A stretch of 64,000 bases of DNA from Pseudomonas neustonica (GCF_003797945.1 NZ_RKKU01000007.1:1-64000), one strand, 5' to 3'. Positions 26,537 to 34,487 are shown, counted from the stretch's first letter. Program-made: numbers and translations. Notes: generated by a model not told the origin, from the letters alone.

Positions 26537-27335
26537 CGGACTGCTCCTTGGCTGTCGCGGCGGAGGAGGACTGCAGGGTGGTTTTAGTTTTTTGGTGGTC
26601 GAATATCGGCGTGCGTTTGAGCAGCAAACGTCCGGCCTCCCAGTAAATTGCGGCCAGCGTTTTCAACACCATAAACGGGAACGAGAGAGCCTCACGGCGC
26701 AGTAGCTTGCGGCTGAGCGGCTGGCGTTGCAGCGTCAGAGTGGCGTCAAATAGCCTGAGTGCTCCGTCCCAGTCTTCCATATGCACTCGCAGGTGTTCTG
26801 CGGGCTGGCTGAAGCGCATCCGGTAATCGAGGTCTTGTGGCAGAAACGGAGAAACGTGAAAAGCCTTTCGGGTTTCAACCTGTTGCTCTGTGCTATCCGG
26901 GTCTGCCTTGATGACATAGCAAAAGCGCTCATGCCACGGGGTGTTGGTTACTTCGGCGATGATTGCCTGCAGCAGACCCGCACGGTCGTAGCAGTAGAAA
27001 AACGAGACCGGGTTGAAGACGAAGCCAAAGCTGCGTACTTGAGTAAGTAGCTGTATCGAGCCATCAGCAATTACCCCCAGCTGGTCGGTTACCACACGCT
27101 GGGCACAGGCTTTCAGGGATTCGTCTGCAAGACGCTCGTTGCTCAGGTAGTCGCTTTCTCGAAAACGCATTGGTGAGAACCAGCGACCGGACCAGAGTTT
27201 ACTCAGACTGAACACCTCACGCTGCTCATCCAGATCCAGCAGCAGCAGGCTGGTACGGTACTTGAACGCATGCTGGCGCGGAGCGTGCCTGCGGTGGCGG
27301 ACAAGTCCGCTGTACAGTGCGCTGGCCAAGGCCAT
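26517..27335 (-). CDS. DUF1365 family protein
   Basis: A 272-residue cytoplasmic protein with the DUF1365 hallmarks: LYSGLVRHRRHAPRQHAFKY at the start, SFGFVFNPVSFFYCYD near residue 105, and NTPWHERFCYV. Its start shares one base with the FAD-oxidoreductase stop (TAATG), and its end overlaps the cfa gene. DUF1365 proteins are almost always paired with CFA-type enzymes, and in Rhodobacter the cluster has been tied to singlet-oxygen response and unusual fatty acids. Biochemical activity unknown. Confidence 0.85.
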   Translation of the reverse strand: MALASALYSGLVRHRRHAPRQHAFKYRTSLLLLDLDEQREVFSLSKLWSGRWFSPMRFRESDYLSNERLADESLKACAQRVVTDQLGVIADGSIQLLTQVRSFGFVFNPVSFFYCYDRAGLLQAIIAEVTNTPWHERFCYVIKADPDSTEQQVETRKAFHVSPFLPQDLDYRMRFSQPAEHLRVHMEDWDGALRLFDATLTLQRQPLSRKLLRREALSFPFMVLKTLAAIYWEAGRLLLKRTPIFDHQKTKTTLQSSSAATAKEQSDDTHTS

Positions 27336-28582
27336 TAGATTGACTCACCAAAGGCTTCGGTAACACGCAGGGCACTGACCACGCCATCTTCATGAAAACC
27401 GTTTGCCCAGTAGGCTCCGCAGAAGAAACTGTGGTTTTTACCCAACAGTTCTTGCCAGCGCCCCTGGGCTTGGGCCGCGGCCAGGCTGAATTGCGGGTGG
27501 GCGTAGGTGAAGCGCCGCAGAATCTTGTCCGGGTTGATTTGCTCGGTCTGATTCAGGCTGACGCAGAAGGTTTCATCCGCCTCCAGACCCTGCAAAATGT
27601 TCATGTTGTAGGTGAGGGCAGCCGGTTTTTCCTGCGTATCGCCAAGCCGGTAGTTCCAGCTGGCCCAGGCCAGTTTCCGGCGCGGTAACACGCTGGCATC
27701 GGTATGCAGTACCACATCATTATCGGCATAACCGATGGCGCCCAGAATCTCTTGCTCCGCCGCCGTTGCGTCGGCCATTAGGGCCAGGGCCTGATCGCTG
27801 TGACAAGCAAATACCACCTTGTCGAAACGCTCTTCGCCCGCAGCGGTAAAAATGGCCACATCCCGCTCGTTGCGCTCCACCCGTTGTACTGGCGTAGATA
27901 GGCGAATACGGTCTTTGAAAGGCTCGATGAGCGGCGCCACATAGCTGCGCGAGCCACCACAGATCACGCGCCATTGAGGCCTGTCCTTGATAGCCAGCAG
28001 GCCATGATTGCGGAAAAAACGGACAAAAAATTCCAGCGGAAAGTTGAGCATATCCTTTAGCGGCATTGACCAGATCGCTGCGCCCATGGGCACGATGTAG
28101 TGCTCGGTAAAGCGTTTGCCGTAGCGCCGCTCGCGCAGGTAGTCACCCAGCGTCGGGTTTTGCCCCAGGGTGCCGTCGCGTAAGTCTTGCTGCGCCTCCT
28201 GATTGAAACGCAGGATATCGCGCAGCATCATCAGAAAACCCGGTGAAATCAGATTGCGTTTGCGCGCAAACAGGGTTCTCAGTGTATTGCCGTTGTACTC
28301 AACACCACTCTTGGGGTCACTGACCGAAAAGCTCATTTCGGTAGGCTGTGATTCCACCCCGAGTTGTTGCATCAACTTGATGAAGTTGGGATAAGTCCAG
28401 TCATTGAACACGATAAAGCCGGTATCGATGGCGTAATCGCGACCACCAACATTCACGTCCACGGTGTGGGTGTGGCCGCCGACCCAGTCGGAGGCTTCAA
28501 ATACGGTCACCTCGTGACGGCGTGAGAGCAGGCGGGCGCAGACCAGCCCCGATATTCCTGATCCTATGATTGCAACGCGCAT
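27335..28582 (-). CDS. FAD-dependent oxidoreductase of the amine-oxidase/desaturase fold
   Basis: 415 residues starting with the dinucleotide-binding motif VAIIGSGISGLVCARLLSR and GGHTHT (FAD contact). The C-terminal FCGAYWANGFHEDGVVSA is the second FAD-binding segment. The fold includes phytoene-desaturase and monoamine-oxidase relatives; a role in dehydrogenating a methylated acyl chain (as for the Ufa desaturation step) would fit the neighbours but is inference. It shares one base with each neighbour (TAATG), so expression is tightly coupled to the SDR and DUF1365 genes. Confidence 0.82.
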   Translation of the reverse strand: MRVAIIGSGISGLVCARLLSRRHEVTVFEASDWVGGHTHTVDVNVGGRDYAIDTGFIVFNDWTYPNFIKLMQQLGVESQPTEMSFSVSDPKSGVEYNGNTLRTLFARKRNLISPGFLMMLRDILRFNQEAQQDLRDGTLGQNPTLGDYLRERRYGKRFTEHYIVPMGAAIWSMPLKDMLNFPLEFFVRFFRNHGLLAIKDRPQWRVICGGSRSYVAPLIEPFKDRIRLSTPVQRVERNERDVAIFTAAGEERFDKVVFACHSDQALALMADATAAEQEILGAIGYADNDVVLHTDASVLPRRKLAWASWNYRLGDTQEKPAALTYNMNILQGLEADETFCVSLNQTEQINPDKILRRFTYAHPQFSLAAAQAQGRWQELLGKNHSFFCGAYWANGFHEDGVVSALRVTEAFGESI

Positions 28583-29355
28583 TAGTTACTGCCCTCTTCG
28601 CTGGCCGGTCGCGCCAGCCGGCGGGTTAAAAGTACCCGTAACGCCGCCGGCAAGCTGCCGATCAGGCGTAGGATGGAAATGAAAACGGTGGGGAAGCGTA
28701 TTTCGCGCTGTCCGCGCTCAATGCCCCGCAGTATGGTGCGCGCAGCTTTCTCGCTGCTCACCTGCATGGGCATGGGAAAGTCGTTGGCAGCGGTCAGTGG
28801 TGTATCGACAAAGCCCGGGCTGACCAGGCTGACCTTGATATCCCACTGAGCCAGGTCCAGTTCCAGTGATTGAAACAGATAGCGCACTGCGGCCTTGGAC
28901 GCGCCATAGGCCTCAGCGCGCGGCAGCGGAACGTAAGTGACACTGCTACCTACGCCAACCAGATGGGGTTTTGTGCCGGCACGCAGCAATGGCAGTGCCG
29001 CTTCAATGCAGTGCACCGTACCTTGTACGTTGGTTTGCATGACGCGGGCGAACAACGCCGAATCAAACGTCGGCAGGTCCATATACTCGCAGGTACCGGC
29101 GTTGAGAATCACCAGGTCCAGCGCCCCCCACGCAGAGTTGATTCGTTCGGCTGCGGTCTGTACGGCGTTGAGATCAGTCAAGTCGGCGGTAATAACCAGG
29201 ATTTGCCCCGGATAGCGCTCGGCCAGCTCAAGCAGTGGTTTTGCACTGCGGGCTGTCAGTGCCAGTTTGTGGCCTTGTGCCGCCAGCTGTTCTGCCATGT
29301 TCAGCCCCATCCCGCTGGACGCGCCAGTCAACCAGACTCGCTTCTGTATGCTCAT
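28582..29355 (-). CDS. Short-chain dehydrogenase/reductase
   Basis: A classical SDR of 257 residues. VWLTGASSGMGLNMAEQLA is the NAD(P)-binding TGxxxGxG motif at the N-terminus, VILNAGTCEYMD the NAG motif, GVGSSVTYVPLPRAEAYGASKAA the catalytic Ser and YxxxK. The C-terminal tail (RLIGSLPAALRVLLTRRLARP) is amphipathic and may touch the membrane. It overlaps the NTF2-like gene by 4 bases. Substrate unknown; part of the lipid-modification cluster. Confidence 0.85.
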   Translation of the reverse strand: MSIQKRVWLTGASSGMGLNMAEQLAAQGHKLALTARSAKPLLELAERYPGQILVITADLTDLNAVQTAAERINSAWGALDLVILNAGTCEYMDLPTFDSALFARVMQTNVQGTVHCIEAALPLLRAGTKPHLVGVGSSVTYVPLPRAEAYGASKAAVRYLFQSLELDLAQWDIKVSLVSPGFVDTPLTAANDFPMPMQVSSEKAARTILRGIERGQREIRFPTVFISILRLIGSLPAALRVLLTRRLARPASEEGSN

Positions 29356-29783
29356 GCCAATCTCCTTTTGAGCCAGGCAATTACTCGGCCCAGCACGGGT
29401 AGGTGTTCGTAGAGCAGGGCGCCGGCGTCGTAGTAGTCGATATGGCGATACACTTTGCCGTCGCGAAACTGAATCAGAGTGCAGCCAGGGACGCAGATCG
29501 TCTTGCCGCCGGCTAACCTTGGGTGGCTGTAGCGCATGTTCCAGCGCAGCATTGCCTGGCCCTCATCAATACCGCTGCATTGCAGAAACTCGAACTGCAA
29601 GTCGCTGACATTGCTGTAGAGGTTTTCGCAGTAGCTGCGCAGCGCTTCCAGCCCATTTACATCGTGTAAGGGGTCGGTGAAATGAATCTGCGGATGATAA
29701 AGCTCGGCCAAGCGCGCAAGGTTATGCTTGTCTAACGCAGCGAAGCCCTCAGCAAACTCGTTGGCGAATTGGCTGGCGTTCAT
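29352..29783 (-). CDS. NTF2-fold (SnoaL-like) protein
   Basis: 143 residues with the cone-shaped NTF2/SnoaL pattern: helix FANEFAEGFAALDKHNLARLAELYHPQIHFTDPLHDV and four beta strands. Members are small-molecule isomerases, hydrolases or ligand-binding proteins; no catalytic residue can be assigned with confidence (the FTDP Asp is a candidate). Overlaps phrB and the SDR gene by 4 bases each. The same family recurs at this place in related light/singlet-oxygen gene clusters. Confidence 0.78.
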   Translation of the reverse strand: MNASQFANEFAEGFAALDKHNLARLAELYHPQIHFTDPLHDVNGLEALRSYCENLYSNVSDLQFEFLQCSGIDEGQAMLRWNMRYSHPRLAGGKTICVPGCTLIQFRDGKVYRHIDYYDAGALLYEHLPVLGRVIAWLKRRLA

Positions 29784-31219
29784 GGCGATTCTCCCAGGTT
29801 GCGAAAGGCATCGATGGCGCGTTGGCGACTGCTTTTCAGGTCGACGATGGGCGCGGGATAATCGAGTTGATTGAACATGTCTGCTGCCGGAGGGCTGTGA
29901 ATCTGTTTAGCCGATAGTCCAGCGAGCGCAGGCAACCAGGTGCGAATAAAGCGGCCATCAGGATCGCACTTGAGTGACTGGCTGTGCGGGTTGAATACGC
30001 GGAAATAAGGTGCCGAATCGGTGCCGGTAGAAGCACTCCATTGCCAACCGCCGTTGTTGGCAGCCAGGTCACCGTCAATCAGGTGCTGCATAAACCAGCG
30101 CTCACCCTCGCGCCAGTCAATCAGCAGGTTTTTGCTCAAAAACATGGCGCTGATCATGCGCAGACGATTATGCATCCAGCCTGTTTGCAGCAGCTGCTGC
30201 ATTGCAGCATCGACGATGGGAATACCGGTTTTACCCTGTTGCCAGGCGCGCAGACCTTCTGGGTCATTACGCCACTCCACCGCTTCGGTATCGGGTCGAA
30301 AGGCCCGGTGCATTGAAACTCTTGGGTAGCAGACCAGAATATGTTTGTAGAACTCGCGCCATAACAGCTCGTTTATCCAGCTGACGGCGCCTGGGTTGCC
30401 GCTATCAAATTCGCCCTGGTTCAGTTGTAGCGCAGCGTGCAGGCACTGGCGCGGCGAGAGCACGCCGGCAGCCAGATAAGCTGACAGTCGGCTGGTACCG
30501 TCGAGGTCAGGACGATCACGAGACTCTTCGTAATCTTCCAGCAGTTGTTCGCAGAAATACGACATGCGTCGTTGCGCCGCCTGTTCTCCGGCGGGCCAGA
30601 GCTGCTGCTGATCTTCGCTTGCCGGGGTATAGCCGCTGAAGTGATCAGCCAGCTCACTGCTTTCGATGCCTGTGTCCTCTTGCTTGGCTGGCGCTGGATA
30701 GCAGGTCGGCAAGTGTCTGTGCAGTGACTCGTAGGCTTTGCGTCTGAACTGACTGTAGACCTTGAACATGGTGTCAGACTGGGTTCTGAGGCTCCCGGGC
30801 ACGAACAGCAGCTGGTCGGTAAAGCGCTCGCACTGCAAGCCAGCTTCTTGCCAGGTGTCTTGTGTTGCGTCGTCGCGAGCTTGTTCGTGCACGCCATATT
30901 CATCGTTGAAGAAGAGCGCATCTGCACCCAGCTTCTGCGCGCAGTCGAGCAGTTTTTTCGGGCATTGTGACCAGCTATCTGCGTGCAGAAGCAGCAGTGG
31001 AATATTCAACTTTTGCAGGTCTTTTCTCAGCGCAGCAAGGTTTCTACGCCAGAAGTCGACTTTGATCGGGGCATCGTCGTGTTCTTGCCAGGTGCTGGGT
31101 GTGGCGATAAAAACGGCGACTGCCGCGCCGCGCTCCGCGGCTTGATACAGAGCCTGGTTGTCGTTGACGCGCAGGTCTGCGCGCAGCCAACACAGAGATA
31201 GCGTCGCCGGTTTTGTCAT
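29780..31219 (-). CDS. phrB: Deoxyribodipyrimidine photolyase (CPD photolyase)
   Basis: Repairs UV-induced cyclobutane pyrimidine dimers using blue light. The N-terminal alpha/beta antenna domain begins LCWLRADLRVNDNQAL. FAD-binding motifs are DGTSRLSAYLAAGVLS (near residue 240), WINELLWREFYKHI, MHNRLRMISAMFLSK and DGDLAANNGGWQWSASTGTD. 479 residues, class I photolyase length. It is the third gene of the operon, overlapping the regulator gene upstream by 4 bases. The intact GGWQW/TGTDSAPYFR region favours a photolyase over a cryptochrome. Confidence 0.94.
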   Translation of the reverse strand: MTKPATLSLCWLRADLRVNDNQALYQAAERGAAVAVFIATPSTWQEHDDAPIKVDFWRRNLAALRKDLQKLNIPLLLLHADSWSQCPKKLLDCAQKLGADALFFNDEYGVHEQARDDATQDTWQEAGLQCERFTDQLLFVPGSLRTQSDTMFKVYSQFRRKAYESLHRHLPTCYPAPAKQEDTGIESSELADHFSGYTPASEDQQQLWPAGEQAAQRRMSYFCEQLLEDYEESRDRPDLDGTSRLSAYLAAGVLSPRQCLHAALQLNQGEFDSGNPGAVSWINELLWREFYKHILVCYPRVSMHRAFRPDTEAVEWRNDPEGLRAWQQGKTGIPIVDAAMQQLLQTGWMHNRLRMISAMFLSKNLLIDWREGERWFMQHLIDGDLAANNGGWQWSASTGTDSAPYFRVFNPHSQSLKCDPDGRFIRTWLPALAGLSAKQIHSPPAADMFNQLDYPAPIVDLKSSRQRAIDAFRNLGESP

Positions 31220-32121
31220 GACAAGGCCTCCGGCGCTGCCAGTTGCTGATGCAGGAGTTCAAAGCTTTTAGCGGGGCTGTTGCTCAGAAGTTTAATACCG
31301 CTGGCGCTCAGCTCATTCGCGTGCATCTGGATGATGGGACCTACAGCGAAGCGCTGGCAGTCCGTTTGCGCATTGAGCCTCGGCAGCTCGCGTTCCAGCT
31401 GTGTTGACTCCATGCGCTGGCTGCTGATTAGCACCATCGCTTGCAGCGGACAGCGCTCGTGCAGCAGCGTCAGCTCGCTGGCGGGCACCTGACCTTCCAG
31501 CATCACCAGTTGATAGCCAGCGCTGCTGAGTAGCATGCAGAGTAAGCTTTGGCGCGGTTCTGGGCTGGTATCCGAGAGATTGGCGAGGACTAGTCGCGCG
31601 CCCTGGTTATGCTCCTGCTCCTGCGTCAAACGGGAAGTAAGTTGGTTATGCAGCCAGGATTGCAGGAACTGCTTTTCCAGTTGGTTGCCGTAGTGGTTTG
31701 CCGGACGCTGCTCCAGTTCATCGAGCACGGGCTCAAGTAACTGTGCACAGACCAGTTGTGCGGGATATAGCGCCATGAGCTCGCGGTATTGGCTTGCCAA
31801 CTGGCGACCGTCAAAGCGCGAAAGGCTTAGCAGAAAGATGTCTATCTGGTGCTGCCACAGCGATAGTTCAGGCGTGCTCGGCTCTGGTTGCTCACGTAGC
31901 AGGGTCGCTACCTGGCTGATAGCCACGCCACGCTCCAGCCAGGTAAGGATTTGCTGTATTTGCTGTAGCTGGTCAGCGGAGTAGAGCCGGTGCCCCTTGG
32001 CGGTACGGTGCGGCTTTACCAGCCCGTAGCGTCTTTCCCAGGCGCGCAGGGTGACCGGGTTTACGCCCGTTTCCCGAGCGGCATCACGAATGGGCAGCAT
32101 GGCAGGTTTATGGTTGGTCAT
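31216..32121 (-). CDS. MerR-family regulator, class II LitR/CarH-like (light response)
   Basis: 301 residues. The N-terminal winged helix (LPIRDAARETGVNPVTLRAW, then ERRYGLVKPHRTAKGHRLYS) is the MerR DNA-binding domain. The C-terminal part (about residues 90-300) has the helical bundle and alpha/beta fold of the B12-binding domain of CarH/LitR, but the Asp-x-His-x-x-Gly ligand motif is absent (the region reads NLSDTSPEPRQSL). This is expected for B12-independent class II LitR proteins such as P. putida PplR1, which also sits beside phrB. I start at ATG 32121, seven bases after the upstream gene; a longer frame would run into that gene. It probably represses this operon in the dark. Confidence 0.82.
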   Translation of the reverse strand: MTNHKPAMLPIRDAARETGVNPVTLRAWERRYGLVKPHRTAKGHRLYSADQLQQIQQILTWLERGVAISQVATLLREQPEPSTPELSLWQHQIDIFLLSLSRFDGRQLASQYRELMALYPAQLVCAQLLEPVLDELEQRPANHYGNQLEKQFLQSWLHNQLTSRLTQEQEHNQGARLVLANLSDTSPEPRQSLLCMLLSSAGYQLVMLEGQVPASELTLLHERCPLQAMVLISSQRMESTQLERELPRLNAQTDCQRFAVGPIIQMHANELSASGIKLLSNSPAKSFELLHQQLAAPEALS

Positions 32122-32128
32122 GGTTGGC

Positions 32129-33091
32129 CTAGATGGCGTTGCGCAGGCTGAGTTCAGCCGGGTGCGGTTGCAGATAGGCCTGCTCTCCCAGATAAGGGTC
32201 TGGATGGTTGAGCAGATGATGTTTGAGCAGGGTGATAGGAACCACCAGTGGAACGGTTCCACGACGATAGTCATGGATCAGCTGGCTCAGCTCCTGTTTT
32301 TCCTGGGGTTTGAGCACTCTTTTGAAATGCCCAGCCAAATGTTGCAGGGCATTGCTATGGCCGCTGCGCTTTGCCGGTGTCTTCAAACATTGCATTAGCA
32401 GCGTGAAGTAACGTTCGGCCGTGGTGTACAGATCTGTTTGACGCAAGTCGGCGAGCAGGGGGCCAAGTTGCCGATAGAGATTTTGCTGATGAGCCATGGC
32501 CAGGTACTTGTGGCGGGCATGAAATGACAGCAGCCGCGTAGATGTCAGTCCATCGCGTTGCAGCGCCCGCCATTGCGAGTAGACGATGACTCGGGTAACG
32601 AAATTCTCGCAGAGTACCGGGTCGTGCAGACGTCCTTCCTCTTCTACCGGCAGTAGAGGATTGCGCGCCATTAACCGTGCGGCGAAAGCGCCGCTGCCGG
32701 TGCCATCAGCCGGGTGACCGTTGTCACGGTATACCTTCACCCGCTCCATGCCGCAGCTGGGTGACTTCTGCATCAGGATAAAACCACAAAGCTCAGGATG
32801 TGCCTGGCTGACCTGCTCGGCGTAGTGTTGCAACGGCACCGTCAGATCCATGTTTGGATTTTTGCTGCCTAGTACCCGCGGCGAGGCGGCCTCGCCAACG
32901 AGTCGAATGGCGGGGCGGGGCGTCGCCATGCCAATGGCCACCTCCGGGCAGAAAGGCTTCAACGCGAACAGACGTCCCAGCTTTTGGGTGCACAGCGGCG
33001 AATGTTTGTGGCTGGCGTTGAAGCGCACAGCGTCGCCCATCAGGCATTGGCTAATGCCTACGGGAATGGGCTGCTCGATAGTTGCCTGCAT
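32129..33091 (-). CDS. TudS-like (DUF523) and DUF1722 fusion protein
   Basis: 320 residues in two domains. The N-terminal DUF523 half has three conserved cysteines (ISQCLMG Cys16, PFCPEV Cys48, KSPSCG Cys113), which in TudS thiouracil desulfidase hold a [4Fe-4S] cluster that removes sulfur. The C-terminal DUF1722 half (about residues 165-310) contains SFHARHKYLAMAHQQ and resembles YbgA. Start at 33091 because AGAGG lies 6 bases before it; the frame extends upstream to 33172 but through the operator region. First gene of the nine-gene operon. DUF523/DUF1722 genes are often next to photolyase genes; the link may be repair or removal of thiolated bases, which is inference. Confidence 0.8.
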   Translation of the reverse strand: MQATIEQPIPVGISQCLMGDAVRFNASHKHSPLCTQKLGRLFALKPFCPEVAIGMATPRPAIRLVGEAASPRVLGSKNPNMDLTVPLQHYAEQVSQAHPELCGFILMQKSPSCGMERVKVYRDNGHPADGTGSGAFAARLMARNPLLPVEEEGRLHDPVLCENFVTRVIVYSQWRALQRDGLTSTRLLSFHARHKYLAMAHQQNLYRQLGPLLADLRQTDLYTTAERYFTLLMQCLKTPAKRSGHSNALQHLAGHFKRVLKPQEKQELSQLIHDYRRGTVPLVVPITLLKHHLLNHPDPYLGEQAYLQPHPAELSLRNAI

Positions 33092-33123
33092 GTGGCACCT
33101 CTTGCTGTGATAATTGCCGTGCT

Positions 33124-33181
33124 TGTACGTCAATGTTTTTCGTGTACAAGAATAAGTGTACATAAGATCCATACTTGTACA
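33124..33181. promoter_or_regulatory. Cluster of four TGTACA-type palindromes (probable LitR-type operator)
   Basis: TGTACG at 33124, TGTACA at 33143, 33157 and 33176 lie in the 116 bases between the operon start (33091) and the next gene. They form two pairs with 13-base gaps, the pairs spaced 33 bases apart (about three helical turns). This resembles the PplR1 direct repeat T(G/A)TACA-N12-TGTA(C/T)A as I remember it, with one extra base in each gap. Confidence 0.65.
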
Positions 33182-33207
33182 AGTGATTTACAGGAATTAT
33201 CTTCAGC

Positions 33208-33438
33208 CTACTTCCACCCCTGCTGCCAGGTATCGGCATCGTGTAAATCCTGCCAGTCAAGCTGCTGGCAGCGACCCGTCAGCACGGCTTCCAGCTCAAT
33301 ACTCAGCAGTGTGCTCTCGTCCTCGCTCCAGTGACAGGCGGTGACCATGAAGTGTTTTTCACGATGTTGCGGCTGCCGCGCTGTCCACTTTGAGCGCATC
33401 AGCTTGCGTGGGTTGAAGCGGTTTTGGCCGGCCATCAT
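33208..33438 (-). CDS. TIGR02450 family small Trp-rich protein
   Basis: 76 residues from ATG 33438, whose ATGA overlaps the stop of the renalase-like gene. RFNPRKLMRSKWTARQP, REKHFMV and the Trp residues (CHWSED, DWQDL, TWQQGWK) are the signature of this small family. Longer starts in the frame lie inside the upstream gene. Function unknown; relatives cluster with photolyase/cryptochrome genes, which fits the site. Confidence 0.82.
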   Translation of the reverse strand: MMAGQNRFNPRKLMRSKWTARQPQHREKHFMVTACHWSEDESTLLSIELEAVLTGRCQQLDWQDLHDADTWQQGWK

Positions 33439-34421
33439 TGCACGCTCAGTACGGCATTCGCGGCTTGCTGACCGCTTACCCAGGCTGCCTCCAGTCGCCC
33501 CCCCAGGCACCAGTCGCCACAGACATAAATGCCTTGTTCAGGTGCGGCCAACGCGCCCCATTCGCAATCTGCAGCGGGGCGGGCATACAACCAGCGGTGG
33601 GCCTGCTGAAAGACAGGTGTGGGAATATGTATGCCCAGTACCTCACCCATGGCAGCAACGAGCGCATCTACGATCTGCGCGGGGTCATCGTCCAGATGGG
33701 CCTCAGCCCAGGCGGGGGTTGACTGCAAAACCCAGTTTTCACTGTTGGCTCGACCAGGCTTGCTGGCCTCGCGTGCAATCCAGTCGAGTGGGCCGCTGCG
33801 AACGAACACGGCGTCTGCGCTGCTATCCAGTTTCTGCGGCAGTGTGATCGCCACTGCCCAGCCCGGCTCCATGCTGCTGTTGCTCGCTGGTGCTACCAGG
33901 TTGGCAACGCCCGCAAGCAAGGGCGCTGCTTGTGCCGGTGGAACGGCAACTATTACCTGATCGTAGGGACCGTGCAGCGTTTGTTGGCTATCCACGAGGT
34001 GCCATTGCTGCGCCTGCCGCTCAAGGCGTTCTATGCGGGTGCCGCTGACCAGCTCGGAGCTTGCCAGCAGCCCACGGCTAAGTGCGGTCATGCGCGGTGT
34101 ACCGACAAATCGTTGCTGGCTGTCGTCAGAGGGGATCAAGCCTTTCTCGTCGTAGCGAAATAGGCGCGGTTGCCAGGTACTGATCAGGCCGGCGTCTGCC
34201 CAGCTTGCCGCTGCAGCGGCGAAGCCTGGGTCGCGCGCTGTGAAGTATTGGGTACCCATGTCAAAGGTGCCAAAATCGGTGCGCTTGCTGCTCATGCGCC
34301 CACCACTGCCGCGGCTTTTATCAAACAGGGTGACTTGAACTCCTGCTTCACGCAGCTTGCTGGCGGCGCTTAAGCCCGACATGCCGGCGCCAATAATCGC
34401 TACTCTTGGAGTGTGGCTCAT
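33435..34421 (-). CDS. Renalase-like FAD-dependent oxidoreductase
   Basis: 328 residues with the Rossmann FAD motif VAIIGAGMSGLSAASKLREAG, the GGRMSSKR contact after the second strand, and the C-terminal GIYVCGDWCLGGRLEAAW that closes the FAD site. Bacterial renalases oxidise isomeric dihydro-NAD(P) forms that inhibit dehydrogenases; a plain amine-oxidase role is the alternative. Start at 34421 because TGAGGA precedes it; an ATG at 34433 has no such site. Overlaps the Trp-rich protein gene by 4 bases. Its promoter region contains the 34464-34487 operator match. Confidence 0.78.
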   Translation of the reverse strand: MSHTPRVAIIGAGMSGLSAASKLREAGVQVTLFDKSRGSGGRMSSKRTDFGTFDMGTQYFTARDPGFAAAAASWADAGLISTWQPRLFRYDEKGLIPSDDSQQRFVGTPRMTALSRGLLASSELVSGTRIERLERQAQQWHLVDSQQTLHGPYDQVIVAVPPAQAAPLLAGVANLVAPASNSSMEPGWAVAITLPQKLDSSADAVFVRSGPLDWIAREASKPGRANSENWVLQSTPAWAEAHLDDDPAQIVDALVAAMGEVLGIHIPTPVFQQAHRWLYARPAADCEWGALAAPEQGIYVCGDWCLGGRLEAAWVSGQQAANAVLSVQ

Positions 34422-34463
34422 GGTGTTCCTCAATAAATGTTAATCAGTGTTATAGGTTAAAAT

Positions 34464-34487
34464 TATACATAAAAATAGTTTTGTATA
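34464..34487. promoter_or_regulatory. Operator matching the PplR1 light-regulator consensus
   Basis: TATACA (34464-34469), 12 bases, TGTATA (34482-34487) fits T(G/A)TACA-N12-TGTA(C/T)A at every fixed position. It is also a dyad (TTATACA/TGTATAA). It lies in the AT-rich 185-base gap between the divergent renalase-like gene and the TIGR01777-hemH pair, 43 bases upstream of the former, so it could control both. The consensus is recalled from P. putida work, not looked up. Confidence 0.65.

Noticed and set aside
33092-33172. N-terminal extension of the TudS-like protein
   Set aside because: Runs across the operator palindromes and has no ribosome site; ATG 33091 does.
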